A DNA stretch of 64,000 nucleotides from Flavobacteriaceae bacterium. GTDB taxonomy: Bacteria; Bacteroidota; Bacteroidia; Flavobacteriales; Flavobacteriaceae. The stretch's first letter is position 1. Each line of letters starts with the position of its first letter. This document shows positions 8,232-17,186 of this stretch, in pieces. The stretch is taken from assembly GCA_014238425.1 (NCBI GenBank), contig JABABD010000031.1, forward strand, positions 1 through 64,000, given 5' to 3'. Under the pieces are notes generated by a model. That model made no database searches, was not told the origin of the DNA, and worked only from the letters and a program-made list of their open reading frames with translations. Both the position numbers and the translations under genes were made by a program.

Positions 8232-11200
8232 GTGAATACAGACCAAAGACATGTGAGATTACCGCTTACTACCCTGATAGAATTTCTGGAAGGTGTAGGA
8301 TTTCATATTGGTATTGACCTAAGATTGAAGTTACAGGAGGTCCTATTTTCATTTGGCGACGAATATACTATTGACGATCTCGATGAATTAAAATATTACA
8401 TTAGGCCCCTTGTCGTTAAATCTCAAAACCAACAACGTCTCTTTGATAATGCATTTGAGAAGTACACACAATATATCGAATCTAGATCAGCGGCATTCGA
8501 ACTTAGGTTAACAGAACCTGAACCAACACACATTGGTGAGATGGGGAAAAGGAGCTTTGGCAAGTATAAAAAGGCAATGTTTTTTATACTTGGTCCAATT
8601 GCCTTTCTCATATTCGCTTATTATATGAATTTAAGGCGTGAACCACCAAGTGTAAGCATGATACTACCTGAGTGGGTCATGGTCAATGATAGTCTAACGA
8701 TTGATGGCCAGGTAGAGGGTTTTCTTTTCGTTAAAGCATGTATCCGTATAAATGATACTTTAAAAGAATCAAGATCCTGGTTATCGCCCGAAAATGAGAA
8801 TATTAGCTTTGCCAATGCATTTCAGGCTCCTGGAGAATATACAGTTCAACTTAAGGCTCATAACTCTTTTACCAAAAAGGACACTTTGTCTATTCATACT
8901 ATTGAGGTTTGCGAATTCAAACCTCTCATTGATTTTGAATACAGCTTTAATCCTACCAATCCATTAGAAGTTACTTTCGAGCCTGAAATATTAAATACTG
9001 CTGGAGATTTTTCAATGTCCCTATCTTATAATGGCAGCACAATTTATAGTAGCGAGAATTTAAAGGATACAGCAAAAAAGTTTGTCCATGAATTTGTAGC
9101 ACCTAATACCTATGAGGTTGAATTAAGAGTAGAGAATACATCCAATGCTTCCAATAGCTTATGTGACCAAACGGTTATACGCAAGGTCATAAACCTAAAA
9201 TCTGTTATTTTAGGATTAAAACTAGATCTCCTTTCGGCCTCCATGAATGAAGGTAAAGCCGATAGTTTACTTATAAATAAATCAGATTTTAAGGTAGGTG
9301 TTATACAATATAAAAATGGGGAAGGAATAACGGACACCTATAAACCTATTTTTGACAGCTTGGTCAATAAACTGGATAATTATGAAAACTTGGAATTTAA
9401 GTTATTCGGAGTTAAAAGCTTGACCGATAGTCTTCTTAATGGCGACTTGCATATAGGGGTTTTTACTGTTGAGCCTTATTTAATAGTAACAGAAAAACAC
9501 CCTGAGCTAACCGCTATGCTCACGCACCATATCGATGGGAAGTCATATTTTAATGGGTATGTGATTAGCTCTAAGAAATCGAAGATAAGAAATTTAGCAG
9601 ATCTTCGTAATAAGCATTTCACATACTTTAAGCGTACATCTACGTCTGGTTATAAATTACCAAAAGGAATTTTTGAGATTCTTGGGCATCGCTTCGAAAA
9701 TTTTGAATTTTCGCATGATTATAATGAATCAATTAAACGTTTGTTGGATGAGAAAACAGATGGGGTCGCTATAGATGAGGCTAGATGGAAAGAAGCAGGG
9801 GCAGATACCCTCAAGCTACAAAAAATACATAAATTCAAGACCCCATATAATGCGTATGTTTTTTCCTCTAGACTTTCTAAAATTGAGAGGGACCAAATCA
9901 AGACCTTATTAATAGATTCAGTTAAGATTAACCCTGACAATCCGTTGGGGATTGAAAAATTAATCCCCATAAACGATGAACATTATAACACCCAAAGAAG
10001 ATATTTAGGTAAAAAAAGAAAAAAACCTAGGTTCGTCTTTGATACTGATGATATAAGAATTGTTGAGGATTTTAATGATACAAAACCCAAATGGGTCGAT
10101 AAATTAGAAGACAATAAAGTTGCCGTTGGAGATAGCATACGAAGCCTTATTAAAAGGTCCAACAGGTTTGCTATTGAAGAGAGAACACGATTTAATTTTC
10201 GAGGTAACCTAACCCTCAAAAACAATCAAGATGAAACCGTTACATATAGTATATTCCTCAATAATAGCGAATTTATAGGGACAGGTAAGATAAGTACGGA
10301 TGATCTTGAGACAAAACTACCTGGCCTATTTGTCAATAGTATTATCAATGCGCTTCCAATAGAGGCTGAGATATTCCAGAGAAGCGCAAATGATAAAAAG
10401 TTTATTCTCTATGGTAAAAATGATGGGATTAATATAGAAGATTATGTCTATACTGTCGGGATAGACACCATTAAAAAGAACGATATTACCCTATCAGAAA
10501 AGGAAACGTATTTCACGAATCTAGACAAAAGTGCAAGTGCTGTAAAAATAACATACCCCTCTCCAAATAGCAATACTGCTCAATATTTCAGAATACTTGA
10601 CATGAACTCTTGGGCAAGGATTTCTAATTCAGATAGGAATCTGGTACTATTGACAATCCTTTTTATTATTGGCCTTTTTGCCTGTATTGAATTGTTTTAT
10701 TTTAGAAAGCGAAAGACCATTCCATCTCAAGATATGGCAGCTGCCTTAAAATTTGACGGAATAAAACCACCATACGATCTTGAACTCCCGAATCATAATC
10801 ATAAGATCCGTCCTGAAAAAGAACTATATGATGTCTCCAGAATGCTAAAGCATAGACGGGATGCAGGTACAAGTAAAATCGATGTTTTTGAAAGCATTAA
10901 AGGAACCGCCGAGAATGCTGGGTTTATTGATCTTATTTTTAAGGAGACCACAAAAGTGCCTGAATACCTAGTTGTTATTGACCGAAGTAGCAGTGAAACG
11001 TTTCACATAGAGTTATTTCAATACCTAAAACAATTCTTGCAAAACGAAGATGTCTTGTTGGATGCTTTTTATTTTAACAATACGCCCAAGAATCTTAAAA
11101 ACCACGAGCATCCTGAAGGTATTTCGCTTGAATCTTTATTTGAAAAGTATCCAGACCATACCCTGCTTTTAATAAGTGATGGGAATAAATTGATGAATAC

Positions 11201-14042
11201 AAAGCTAGACCGTGTTTTTAAATGGGCTTCGGAGATTCTTCCAAAATGGGAGTCACGGTTTATCCTGACTCCTAAAAATTTCTCGGAATGGGATCGCAAG
11301 GAGGATTTGATTGATCATTATATTCCAATACTGCCTGTAACGCTTCAAGGTTTATTGTATATGTCAGAAAGCTTGACATTGAAGCAACTGCCAGATTTAA
11401 ATAAAAGGATAGCCGACTTGCAGCTTAAGAGAGATGCCTCTTTTTATAGTTTTGATTCGATAGAGGGTATAAAGGAATTCTTAAAAGACCCAATCCTTTT
11501 TCAATGGTTCTGCTGTCTTGCTATTTATCCAAAAATACACTGGCAATTTGTAGTTGCTATAGGGAAAGGAATTGAAGCGCACCATGCATCTTCAGGTTCC
11601 GACTTTTCATTGAATTATCAATCATTGTATGAAATTTGCGAAGTTGCACATCTGCTTGACGATGATATGGATAATGATTTGCGTATTGAGTTAATGGAAC
11701 AGCTTGAGTCGGACTATGAGGCTATTGCACGACAATCAATTCTACAAGTATTGGATACGTTAAGGATTCCAGAAGATTCCTATGCATTTCGCGAGGTTAT
11801 GGTGCAGGCCAAGGTAAATCATTCTCTTCTCAATCCTGACAAGCTTCAGTCTACGAAGGACTTGTTTTATTTATGGGAGAATAATCTCATTGAAGATAGC
11901 GCTACTCGATCGTATTTATCGGAATCGACAAATAACCTTTGGAATAAAAAAGCGGAAGACTTTTTTGGTTATGTGAACTACCGAAATTGGAAACACCTGG
12001 CATTTTCGCGAGGACCGATATATCTAGGTGCTATTTACTTGATTCTTATTATTTTGAATATGACCTTGTTTCAAGAAATAATCAAACCGATGGACCCCAT
12101 CTTCGAGCCTAAAAAAGAAACGCAGGAAAAAATCGGCAAGAATGTTAGTTATGCAGCCATCCTGAACAATCAAGCTGTTGAAGTCTATGGTTCTGGTGAG
12201 GTAAATGATGCGATCAGCTTACTCGATAGTGCATTGAAAAGAGATCCTTCATTGTATAAGGCTAGGCATAATATAGACGTTGTTGAATTTAACAAGGCTA
12301 TTGATAATTATCTTAATGAAGATTTCAAGAGTGCGATAACTATTTTGTCGGCATTAGAACACCCGATGGATACTATAGCTTTTGAAGAATCAAAAGAACA
12401 AAAGCCCTATGACTCCTTTCAATTAAATGTAAGGCACTATCTTGGGCTGTCTAATTTTTATTTGAATCAACCTGAAAAAGCAAGGGATTATTTAGATATG
12501 ATAACTACCATTGACTCTACATTCTTAAATCGCTATGACCCAAATCTCAGTACTATATTAAGGAAGGAAAGTGTCTTGGATCTTGCCAACACGTTTTTCG
12601 AGAAATTTGATTATGTAAGAGCGCAGGAATTTTTCCTTGAAGCCATTAACCAAGGTTTTGAATCTGCCGACATCTATGGAAAACTGGGATATAGCTATTA
12701 TTATACCAATAATTATAAAGATGCTGTTCTTTGGTATACTAGAGGCATAGAAAAGTATCCGAATATAAATCCTGCAGATATATTGCGTTTAGCAAAAGCC
12801 TTAAAGACGATGGGCAGCTATAAAGAATCTGAGATATGGATGAGTCGTTACAACGACCTAAAATCAAAAAGAGCATGCCTAACCACTGTTAAAGGTACAG
12901 TAACTAATGAAAATACAGGGGACATTATAATAGGGGCCAAAGTGAGCATTATTGATGAGAATGGTAAAGTATTAAGTTATATAACAACGTCCAAGAGCGG
13001 ACAATATAGTGTTGACTTGGATTGTGGTGAAGATCTTACGGTTCAAGGTGAGAATTATGATTTTAGACCGGACTTAAAAACCATAAACACTGGGAAGGGT
13101 CAAGACAAAGTGGTGAATTTAGCCTTGGTTCCACCAGTGATTTACAGTAGTCTAGCTGTCATTAACCCTGTGTACTTTGATTTTGATAGATTCAATATTC
13201 GTAAAGATGCTCAAATTGAGCTTCAAAATATTGTGAGATTGATGCAGCAAAACCCTGAGATGTTCCTTAAAATTGAAGGGCATACGAGTAGTAGAGGAAC
13301 AGATGCAGATAACCAGCAAATATCTGAACGAAGAGCGGCTTCTGTAAGGGATTATATGATTTCTAGAGGTGTTGAATCAGAGAGGCTTAGCTCAGTTGGC
13401 TATGGAGAATCTCAGTTGCTTAATGAATGTGGTAATGAGGTGAAATGTACTGAGGAAGAACATAGCCTGAACAATAGGGTTAGTTTTAACTTGGTCGATC
13501 AAAAACGTCAAAGCCCTGTACAAGTTGATAGAGGAGGCAACCCAATAAATAACGAAAATAACCTATCCCGTGGTGACAAGGATGGAGATGGCGTTCTTGA
13601 CAAAGACGATAAATGCCCAGATGAAATTGGTACTGTAGCAAATAATGGGTGCCCAGAAGTTGGTGTTCCAACTCAAGAAATAATTTTCTCTCTAAATAAC
13701 TATGCTAAGGCAATCACATTCGATACTGGTAAATCTAGCTTCGGGAAAGGAACATACTCAGTTCTTCAAGCAATTACTGAAATCTTGAAAGAGTATCCTG
13801 CCTCAAGCTTCACTATAGAAGGCCATAGTGATAGCGTAGGCTCTGCGAAGGTAAATCAGTTATTAACAGAAAGGAGAGCCAATGCCATTAGGGATTATTT
13901 AGTAGAGAATGGTATTAACCCTGAAAAATTGATTGCGATTGGGTATGGCGAAGAGAGTCCTGTCGGTGATAATAAGACTAAGGCCGGAAGAGCCAATAAC
14001 CGACGCATCGAAATTAAGTTAAACTCAACCTCAAAGAACTAG
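8232..14042 (+). CDS. Giant envelope-spanning vWA/PBP-like/TPR/OmpA protein
   Basis: 1936 residues, GTG start. Order: 1-110, helical region like the N-terminus of CoxE vWA proteins (RPLVVKSQNQQRLFDNAFEKY in form); TM1 about 116-133; periplasmic PKD-like beta domains; about 354-590, a PhnD-type periplasmic binding-protein-like domain (FKVGVIQYKNGEG, then LLNGDLHIGVFTVEPYL); TM2 about 804-825; cytoplasmic vWA with MIDAS Asp917-Ser919-Ser921 (VVIDRSSS) and SDG at 982-984; TM3 about 1263-1280; periplasmic TPR (about 1305-1545); CarboxypepD_reg-like domain (1552-1635); OmpA domain (1640-1757); thrombospondin-3-like DKDGDG linker (about 1782); second OmpA domain (1820-1932). Basic residues flank each TM on the predicted inner side (KYKK, FRKRK, RNWKH), supporting this topology. 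The second OmpA keeps the GHSD Asp and ERRA Arg used to bind peptidoglycan; the first has GHTSS. I infer an envelope sensor that drives the MoxR-vWA machine. Confidence 0.88.
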   Translation: MNTDQRHVRLPLTTLIEFLEGVGFHIGIDLRLKLQEVLFSFGDEYTIDDLDELKYYIRPLVVKSQNQQRLFDNAFEKYTQYIESRSAAFELRLTEPEPTHIGEMGKRSFGKYKKAMFFILGPIAFLIFAYYMNLRREPPSVSMILPEWVMVNDSLTIDGQVEGFLFVKACIRINDTLKESRSWLSPENENISFANAFQAPGEYTVQLKAHNSFTKKDTLSIHTIEVCEFKPLIDFEYSFNPTNPLEVTFEPEILNTAGDFSMSLSYNGSTIYSSENLKDTAKKFVHEFVAPNTYEVELRVENTSNASNSLCDQTVIRKVINLKSVILGLKLDLLSASMNEGKADSLLINKSDFKVGVIQYKNGEGITDTYKPIFDSLVNKLDNYENLEFKLFGVKSLTDSLLNGDLHIGVFTVEPYLIVTEKHPELTAMLTHHIDGKSYFNGYVISSKKSKIRNLADLRNKHFTYFKRTSTSGYKLPKGIFEILGHRFENFEFSHDYNESIKRLLDEKTDGVAIDEARWKEAGADTLKLQKIHKFKTPYNAYVFSSRLSKIERDQIKTLLIDSVKINPDNPLGIEKLIPINDEHYNTQRRYLGKKRKKPRFVFDTDDIRIVEDFNDTKPKWVDKLEDNKVAVGDSIRSLIKRSNRFAIEERTRFNFRGNLTLKNNQDETVTYSIFLNNSEFIGTGKISTDDLETKLPGLFVNSIINALPIEAEIFQRSANDKKFILYGKNDGINIEDYVYTVGIDTIKKNDITLSEKETYFTNLDKSASAVKITYPSPNSNTAQYFRILDMNSWARISNSDRNLVLLTILFIIGLFACIELFYFRKRKTIPSQDMAAALKFDGIKPPYDLELPNHNHKIRPEKELYDVSRMLKHRRDAGTSKIDVFESIKGTAENAGFIDLIFKETTKVPEYLVVIDRSSSETFHIELFQYLKQFLQNEDVLLDAFYFNNTPKNLKNHEHPEGISLESLFEKYPDHTLLLISDGNKLMNTKLDRVFKWASEILPKWESRFILTPKNFSEWDRKEDLIDHYIPILPVTLQGLLYMSESLTLKQLPDLNKRIADLQLKRDASFYSFDSIEGIKEFLKDPILFQWFCCLAIYPKIHWQFVVAIGKGIEAHHASSGSDFSLNYQSLYEICEVAHLLDDDMDNDLRIELMEQLESDYEAIARQSILQVLDTLRIPEDSYAFREVMVQAKVNHSLLNPDKLQSTKDLFYLWENNLIEDSATRSYLSESTNNLWNKKAEDFFGYVNYRNWKHLAFSRGPIYLGAIYLILIILNMTLFQEIIKPMDPIFEPKKETQEKIGKNVSYAAILNNQAVEVYGSGEVNDAISLLDSALKRDPSLYKARHNIDVVEFNKAIDNYLNEDFKSAITILSALEHPMDTIAFEESKEQKPYDSFQLNVRHYLGLSNFYLNQPEKARDYLDMITTIDSTFLNRYDPNLSTILRKESVLDLANTFFEKFDYVRAQEFFLEAINQGFESADIYGKLGYSYYYTNNYKDAVLWYTRGIEKYPNINPADILRLAKALKTMGSYKESEIWMSRYNDLKSKRACLTTVKGTVTNENTGDIIIGAKVSIIDENGKVLSYITTSKSGQYSVDLDCGEDLTVQGENYDFRPDLKTINTGKGQDKVVNLALVPPVIYSSLAVINPVYFDFDRFNIRKDAQIELQNIVRLMQQNPEMFLKIEGHTSSRGTDADNQQISERRAASVRDYMISRGVESERLSSVGYGESQLLNECGNEVKCTEEEHSLNNRVSFNLVDQKRQSPVQVDRGGNPINNENNLSRGDKDGDGVLDKDDKCPDEIGTVANNGCPEVGVPTQEIIFSLNNYAKAITFDTGKSSFGKGTYSVLQAITEILKEYPASSFTIEGHSDSVGSAKVNQLLTERRANAIRDYLVENGINPEKLIAIGYGEESPVGDNKTKAGRANNRRIEIKLNSTSKN

Positions 14043-14082
14043 CATTTCAAAATTTCAACAGTCACTTAGTTAATGTGTGTTA

Positions 14083-14271
14083 TTTCGTTCCAATTTGGTG
14101 ATGCGTTGGGAGTATATTCCAGGATCCGAACTCTTCTTTGTGTGGTCTCAAGGTGTTACAGGTTCAGCCGACCCAACAGAACATCTTTTCAGGAACTTAA
14201 ATGACCAAATTCTCAAACAAAAGCCAGATAATACCTTCTTGATCAAGGCGACGTATCGATTTGTGTTGTGA
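14083..14271 (+). pseudogene. Orphan 3' end of DUF5916 gene, right island repeat
   Basis: Encodes the last 63 codons of the DUF5916 protein at 3111-5744 (from FRSNLVMRWEY to ATYRFVL) with no 5' part, so it is a gene remnant. It starts 40 bases after the stop of the giant island gene. A TTG or ATG in frame would allow a short peptide, but there is no signal peptide or reason to expect one. It most likely represents the displaced native gene end, or the donor allele. Upstream bases 14043-14082 and downstream bases 14272-14310 contain nothing I recognise. Confidence 0.85.
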
Positions 14272-14310
14272 TTTTTCGCAAGCTATTTTGGTATTTGCTT
14301 ATAATTAGTT

Positions 14311-15003
14311 CTATTCGTAAAAAACAGTCATGTCATCTAATCCTTTTCTTTTTAGATCAGGGACATAAGTTGGAAGTTTAGGGTGTCCAACAGGCAGTAA
14401 TAAAAAAGCGCGTTCATTACTTGGTCTGTTCAGGGTTTTGGCTAAAAAATTCATAGGACTTGGTGTATGAGTTAGCGTCACTAATCCAGCATCATGAATA
14501 GCAGAAATGAGCATGCCACAGGCAATCCCAATAGATTCATTGACATAGTAGTTATTATGCTTTTCGTTGTTATCTCCAAATTCATAAACTTTCTTGAACG
14601 CAATAATAAGCCAAGGAGCAACTTCTAAAAACGGTTTGTTCATATCTGTTGCTAACGGTTCTAGGTCTTTTTTCCAGCGCTCACTCATTCGGTTTTCGTA
14701 ACTTTCTTTTTCTTCGATTTCTGCCTCCTTTCTAATTTGAGCTTTTAACATTGGATTAGACACAGCGCAGAAAGTCCACGGTTGTTTGTGTGCGCCAGAT
14801 GGAGCAGTAGAAGCACTTTTAATTAAATTTTCTATGACCTCTTTCGGAATAGATGCATCCGAAAAATTCCGTACAGATCTTCTTTGGTCTAACCACTTGT
14901 GAAACGATGCACTTTTTTTAATTAATTCAGTTTCAGAACATGGTTCTGAATGAAAAGGAATGTGTTTATATCCGTTAATGAGTATATGGTCTGGTGATTT
15001 CAT
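14311..15003 (-). CDS. Nitroreductase-fold flavoprotein, iodotyrosine deiodinase-like
   Basis: A 230-residue FMN enzyme of the nitroreductase fold. RRSVRNFSD (41-49) and TAPSGAHKQPWTF (66-78) form the FMN site. The sequence follows iodotyrosine deiodinase (IYD) closely, including a C-terminus VPDLKRKGLDDM that parallels human VPDLKRKPLDQI. The IYD substrate triad (human Glu157, Tyr161, Lys182) is matched in spacing by Glu98, Tyr102 and Lys123. Bacterial IYDs, such as that of Haliscomenobacter, dehalogenate halotyrosines reductively; the physiological substrate here is unknown. No signal peptide. It is convergent with the island remnant and stands alone, the ECF sigma operon ending about 100 bases upstream. 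Confidence 0.88.
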   Translation of the reverse strand: MKSPDHILINGYKHIPFHSEPCSETELIKKSASFHKWLDQRRSVRNFSDASIPKEVIENLIKSASTAPSGAHKQPWTFCAVSNPMLKAQIRKEAEIEEKESYENRMSERWKKDLEPLATDMNKPFLEVAPWLIIAFKKVYEFGDNNEKHNNYYVNESIGIACGMLISAIHDAGLVTLTHTPSPMNFLAKTLNRPSNERAFLLLPVGHPKLPTYVPDLKRKGLDDMTVFYE

Positions 15004-15100
15004 AACGTAAGTTTTTGTAAACAGCTTATACGATTATAGGCTAATTGCTTAGTTTGAGTATGATTTTGCTGATTGTGTACTAAGGTAACAAAAAGGTTAG

Positions 15101-16348
15101 TTATTGCTCCAGTTTTAATAAGCTAGATTTCTTTCTCTGTAAGTATTTTTTCTCGAGCTGATTGGTCACTGTATTTAGGGCCAAATCAATATGTTTTATG
15201 GCCCTTTTATATGCTTTTATAGCTGTATAATAATCGGCTTTAGCACCATAATAAAGATACACACGCTGAGCAAAGTCATTAGGGTGCAGTTGGTCAAAGT
15301 AAATTTTGGCACGAGTTAAGTTGTTGTTCTGAATACAGACCACTGCCATAGTCAATACATGTGAAGGCATGGGTTGCAACGCATTGAGGTGCTCATACCA
15401 TTCTAAAATTTGATTCCAATTTGTTTTTTCGAAACTCAGTGCACGCAAGTGCTCAGCAGCTATAGCAGCTTCATAATGATAACAAGAGAACGCTGCATTC
15501 TTGACGGCTTTGGTCATCATAGTATTGCCTAACTCTACTAACGGAAAATGCCATTGATTTCTGTCTTGCTCTTTAAGGTCCAATACTTCATTATCTGTAT
15601 TGATTTTAGCGTCGAGTCTAGCAGAGTGAAAACACATTAAGGCAAATAATGCATAAACGGCAGAGCTCCGTGTATGCTCATTTTTTAAAAGCATCTGGCA
15701 TAAGCGCATGGCTTCACCACATAATTCTTTGCGAACTAACTTCTCTTTTTTATTAGAATGAAACCCTTCATTAAAAATTAGATATAATACTTCCATGACA
15801 CTTTCAAGTCTGACAGGAAGCGCTTTTCCTTGAGGAATATTGAATTTGAGTTGCGATGTTTGTATTGATTTCCTAGCGCGAGAAAGACGTTTTTTAATGG
15901 TGTCTTCTTTGGTTAAAAGCGCTGAAGCGATTTCTTTAATACTGAAACCTGATACAGTTTTAAGTGCAAACGAAATCCGATCTCTCGAATCTAAGTCAGG
16001 ATGACAGGCGGTAAAGATCATTCGTAACTGAGCATCTTCAATTTCACTGCCAAGAAAGAGCTCATTGATAGCAATGGCATCGGTACCGAGAGTGATGTTT
16101 GGAAGGTGTTTTTTTTCCGTTTTAAGGGTTCTAAAAATATCTAGAACTCTATTTTTTGCCGCTTTTGTAAGCCAGGCTTCAGGATTTTCTGGAGGATTGT
16201 TTCTCCAAATTAGGCTAGCCTTAATAAAGGTGTCTTGAACAGCATCTTCAACTACTTCAAGATGCTCAAGTCCAAATATACGCGTTAAAACAGAAACCAT
16301 CTTCCCGCTATGATGACGAAAAAGATGGTCAATGAGTTGAGATTCCAT
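15101..16348 (-). CDS. ECF sigma factor, ECF42 type
   Basis: A 415-residue RNA polymerase sigma factor. Region 2 is at about 10-75 (VEDAVQDTFIKASLIW, then NRVLDIFRT) and region 4 at about 125-170 (FSIKEIASALLTKEDTIKKRLSRARKSI in segments). A long C-terminal extension (DUF6596, then a helical TPR-like part to the end) marks the ECF42 group. There is no anti-sigma gene nearby. ECF42 factors are instead paired with YCII/DGPF proteins, and here the start overlaps the stop of such a gene by one base (TAATG), so the two are translationally coupled. The C-terminal domain is thought to be needed for activity in characterised members. Confidence 0.93.
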   Translation of the reverse strand: MESQLIDHLFRHHSGKMVSVLTRIFGLEHLEVVEDAVQDTFIKASLIWRNNPPENPEAWLTKAAKNRVLDIFRTLKTEKKHLPNITLGTDAIAINELFLGSEIEDAQLRMIFTACHPDLDSRDRISFALKTVSGFSIKEIASALLTKEDTIKKRLSRARKSIQTSQLKFNIPQGKALPVRLESVMEVLYLIFNEGFHSNKKEKLVRKELCGEAMRLCQMLLKNEHTRSSAVYALFALMCFHSARLDAKINTDNEVLDLKEQDRNQWHFPLVELGNTMMTKAVKNAAFSCYHYEAAIAAEHLRALSFEKTNWNQILEWYEHLNALQPMPSHVLTMAVVCIQNNNLTRAKIYFDQLHPNDFAQRVYLYYGAKADYYTAIKAYKRAIKHIDLALNTVTNQLEKKYLQRKKSSLLKLEQ

Positions 16349-16695
16349 TACTTATCAAATACCATTATTTCACGAATTTCTACAGTGCCTCCCAGATCGT
16401 AATCAGGAAAATCTTGAGCTACTTTTTCAACAGCGTCAAAATCCTGGGCTTCCACTAAGTAATAACCACCTACGATTTCTTTTACCTCTGCTGAGGTGAG
16501 GTCTGTTACTGTACGATTTTGACCTACGATACGTCGCATGTCTGGATTTAAGGCATTGCCACCACGCAGTATCCCTGCCTCTTCCATTTTGTTTCCCCAA
16601 GCAAACCATTTTCCCATGCGGTTTTGTAGTTCTTCAGGAGAGAGTCCTAGATCGGCATAATCTGCACCGATGAAAATCATCATAAATTCTTTCAT
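16348..16695 (-). CDS. YciI/DGPF-domain protein, ECF42 partner
   Basis: A 115-residue YCII-related (DGPF) protein starting MKEFMMIFIG. The family has a ferredoxin-like dimeric alpha/beta fold, with putative active-site residues in the N-terminal strand and the GGYYLVEAQDFDAV segment (76-89); actual chemistry is unknown. These proteins are the usual genomic partners and likely targets of ECF42 sigma factors, which fits its place as first gene of the pair, one base of overlap with the sigma gene. Cytoplasmic, no signal peptide. Confidence 0.9.
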   Translation of the reverse strand: MKEFMMIFIGADYADLGLSPEELQNRMGKWFAWGNKMEEAGILRGGNALNPDMRRIVGQNRTVTDLTSAEVKEIVGGYYLVEAQDFDAVEKVAQDFPDYDLGGTVEIREIMVFDK

Positions 16696-16772
16696 AATTC
16701 TAAAAATTTAAATTGTTATACCCTTAAGACGTTTCCCAAGATCTTAAAGAGGACACATTATAAGTTTTTCTA

Positions 16773-17183
16773 CTATTCTAATTCAGTTTCTGGTTGAATA
16801 TTTGGTTTTATTCTTTTAACAATAACAAATCCAATGGTCAATCCAATAATTGAAAATAACACATCATTGGGGTCATAAATATTATTACCTCCTAAATTAT
16901 GAATCTTGACTTCTTGTGTTATGACAAAAATAGCTGCCAAGATGGAGGCAATTAAATAGATAAGGTCATTTTGTAATTTCAATTTCTTGTTTATGTAAAG
17001 CCCTATCATTGTTAGCGTCAATACACCGACGATCGCTTCGCAGAAATTGGGAAACGATAAAAGGAACAACTTAAATAATTCGGGTGGATTATTTTCCAAC
17101 ACTGTGCGTCTTATAGCCTTGAATATTATGAAAACTATAATGATCACTATCTGAATTCTTGCTATTTTTCGAATATCTCTCAT
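16773..17183 (-). CDS. Small integral membrane protein
   Basis: 136 residues with about four hydrophobic segments: residues 10-24 (VIIIVFIIFK), 40-64, 73-92 and 108-124 (LFSIIGLTIGFVIVKR). Basic residues lie at the N-terminus and after the last segment. No known family is apparent. It begins 3 bases after the stop of the lipoprotein gene at 17187-17726, so the two are almost certainly co-transcribed and may work together at the envelope. Confidence 0.75.
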   Translation of the reverse strand: MRDIRKIARIQIVIIIVFIIFKAIRRTVLENNPPELFKLFLLSFPNFCEAIVGVLTLTMIGLYINKKLKLQNDLIYLIASILAAIFVITQEVKIHNLGGNNIYDPNDVLFSIIGLTIGFVIVKRIKPNIQPETELE

Positions 17184-17186
17184 ATG

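Larger units (their letters stand above)
5745..14271. mobile_element. Three-gene genomic island inserted at DUF5916 3' end
   Basis: The segment between the two direct repeats carries only the genes at 6026, 7254 and 8232, all on the plus strand, plus the repeated gene end. A single crossover of an incoming molecule carrying a homologous 3' end (Campbell-type) would give exactly this: one intact hybrid gene, the cargo, then an orphan gene end. No recombinase, transposase or inverted terminal repeat lies inside. The nearest recombinase is at 1722-2903, on the other side of the target gene, and I cannot tie it to this event. The leader at 5745-6025 holds no gene; GCGC-containing short repeats near 5915-5945 are the only structure I see. 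Confidence 0.7.

Noticed and set aside
14077..14271. Independent small protein gene after the giant island gene
   Set aside because: Its whole sequence equals the end of the DUF5916 barrel protein and it lacks a signal peptide, so it is a gene remnant.
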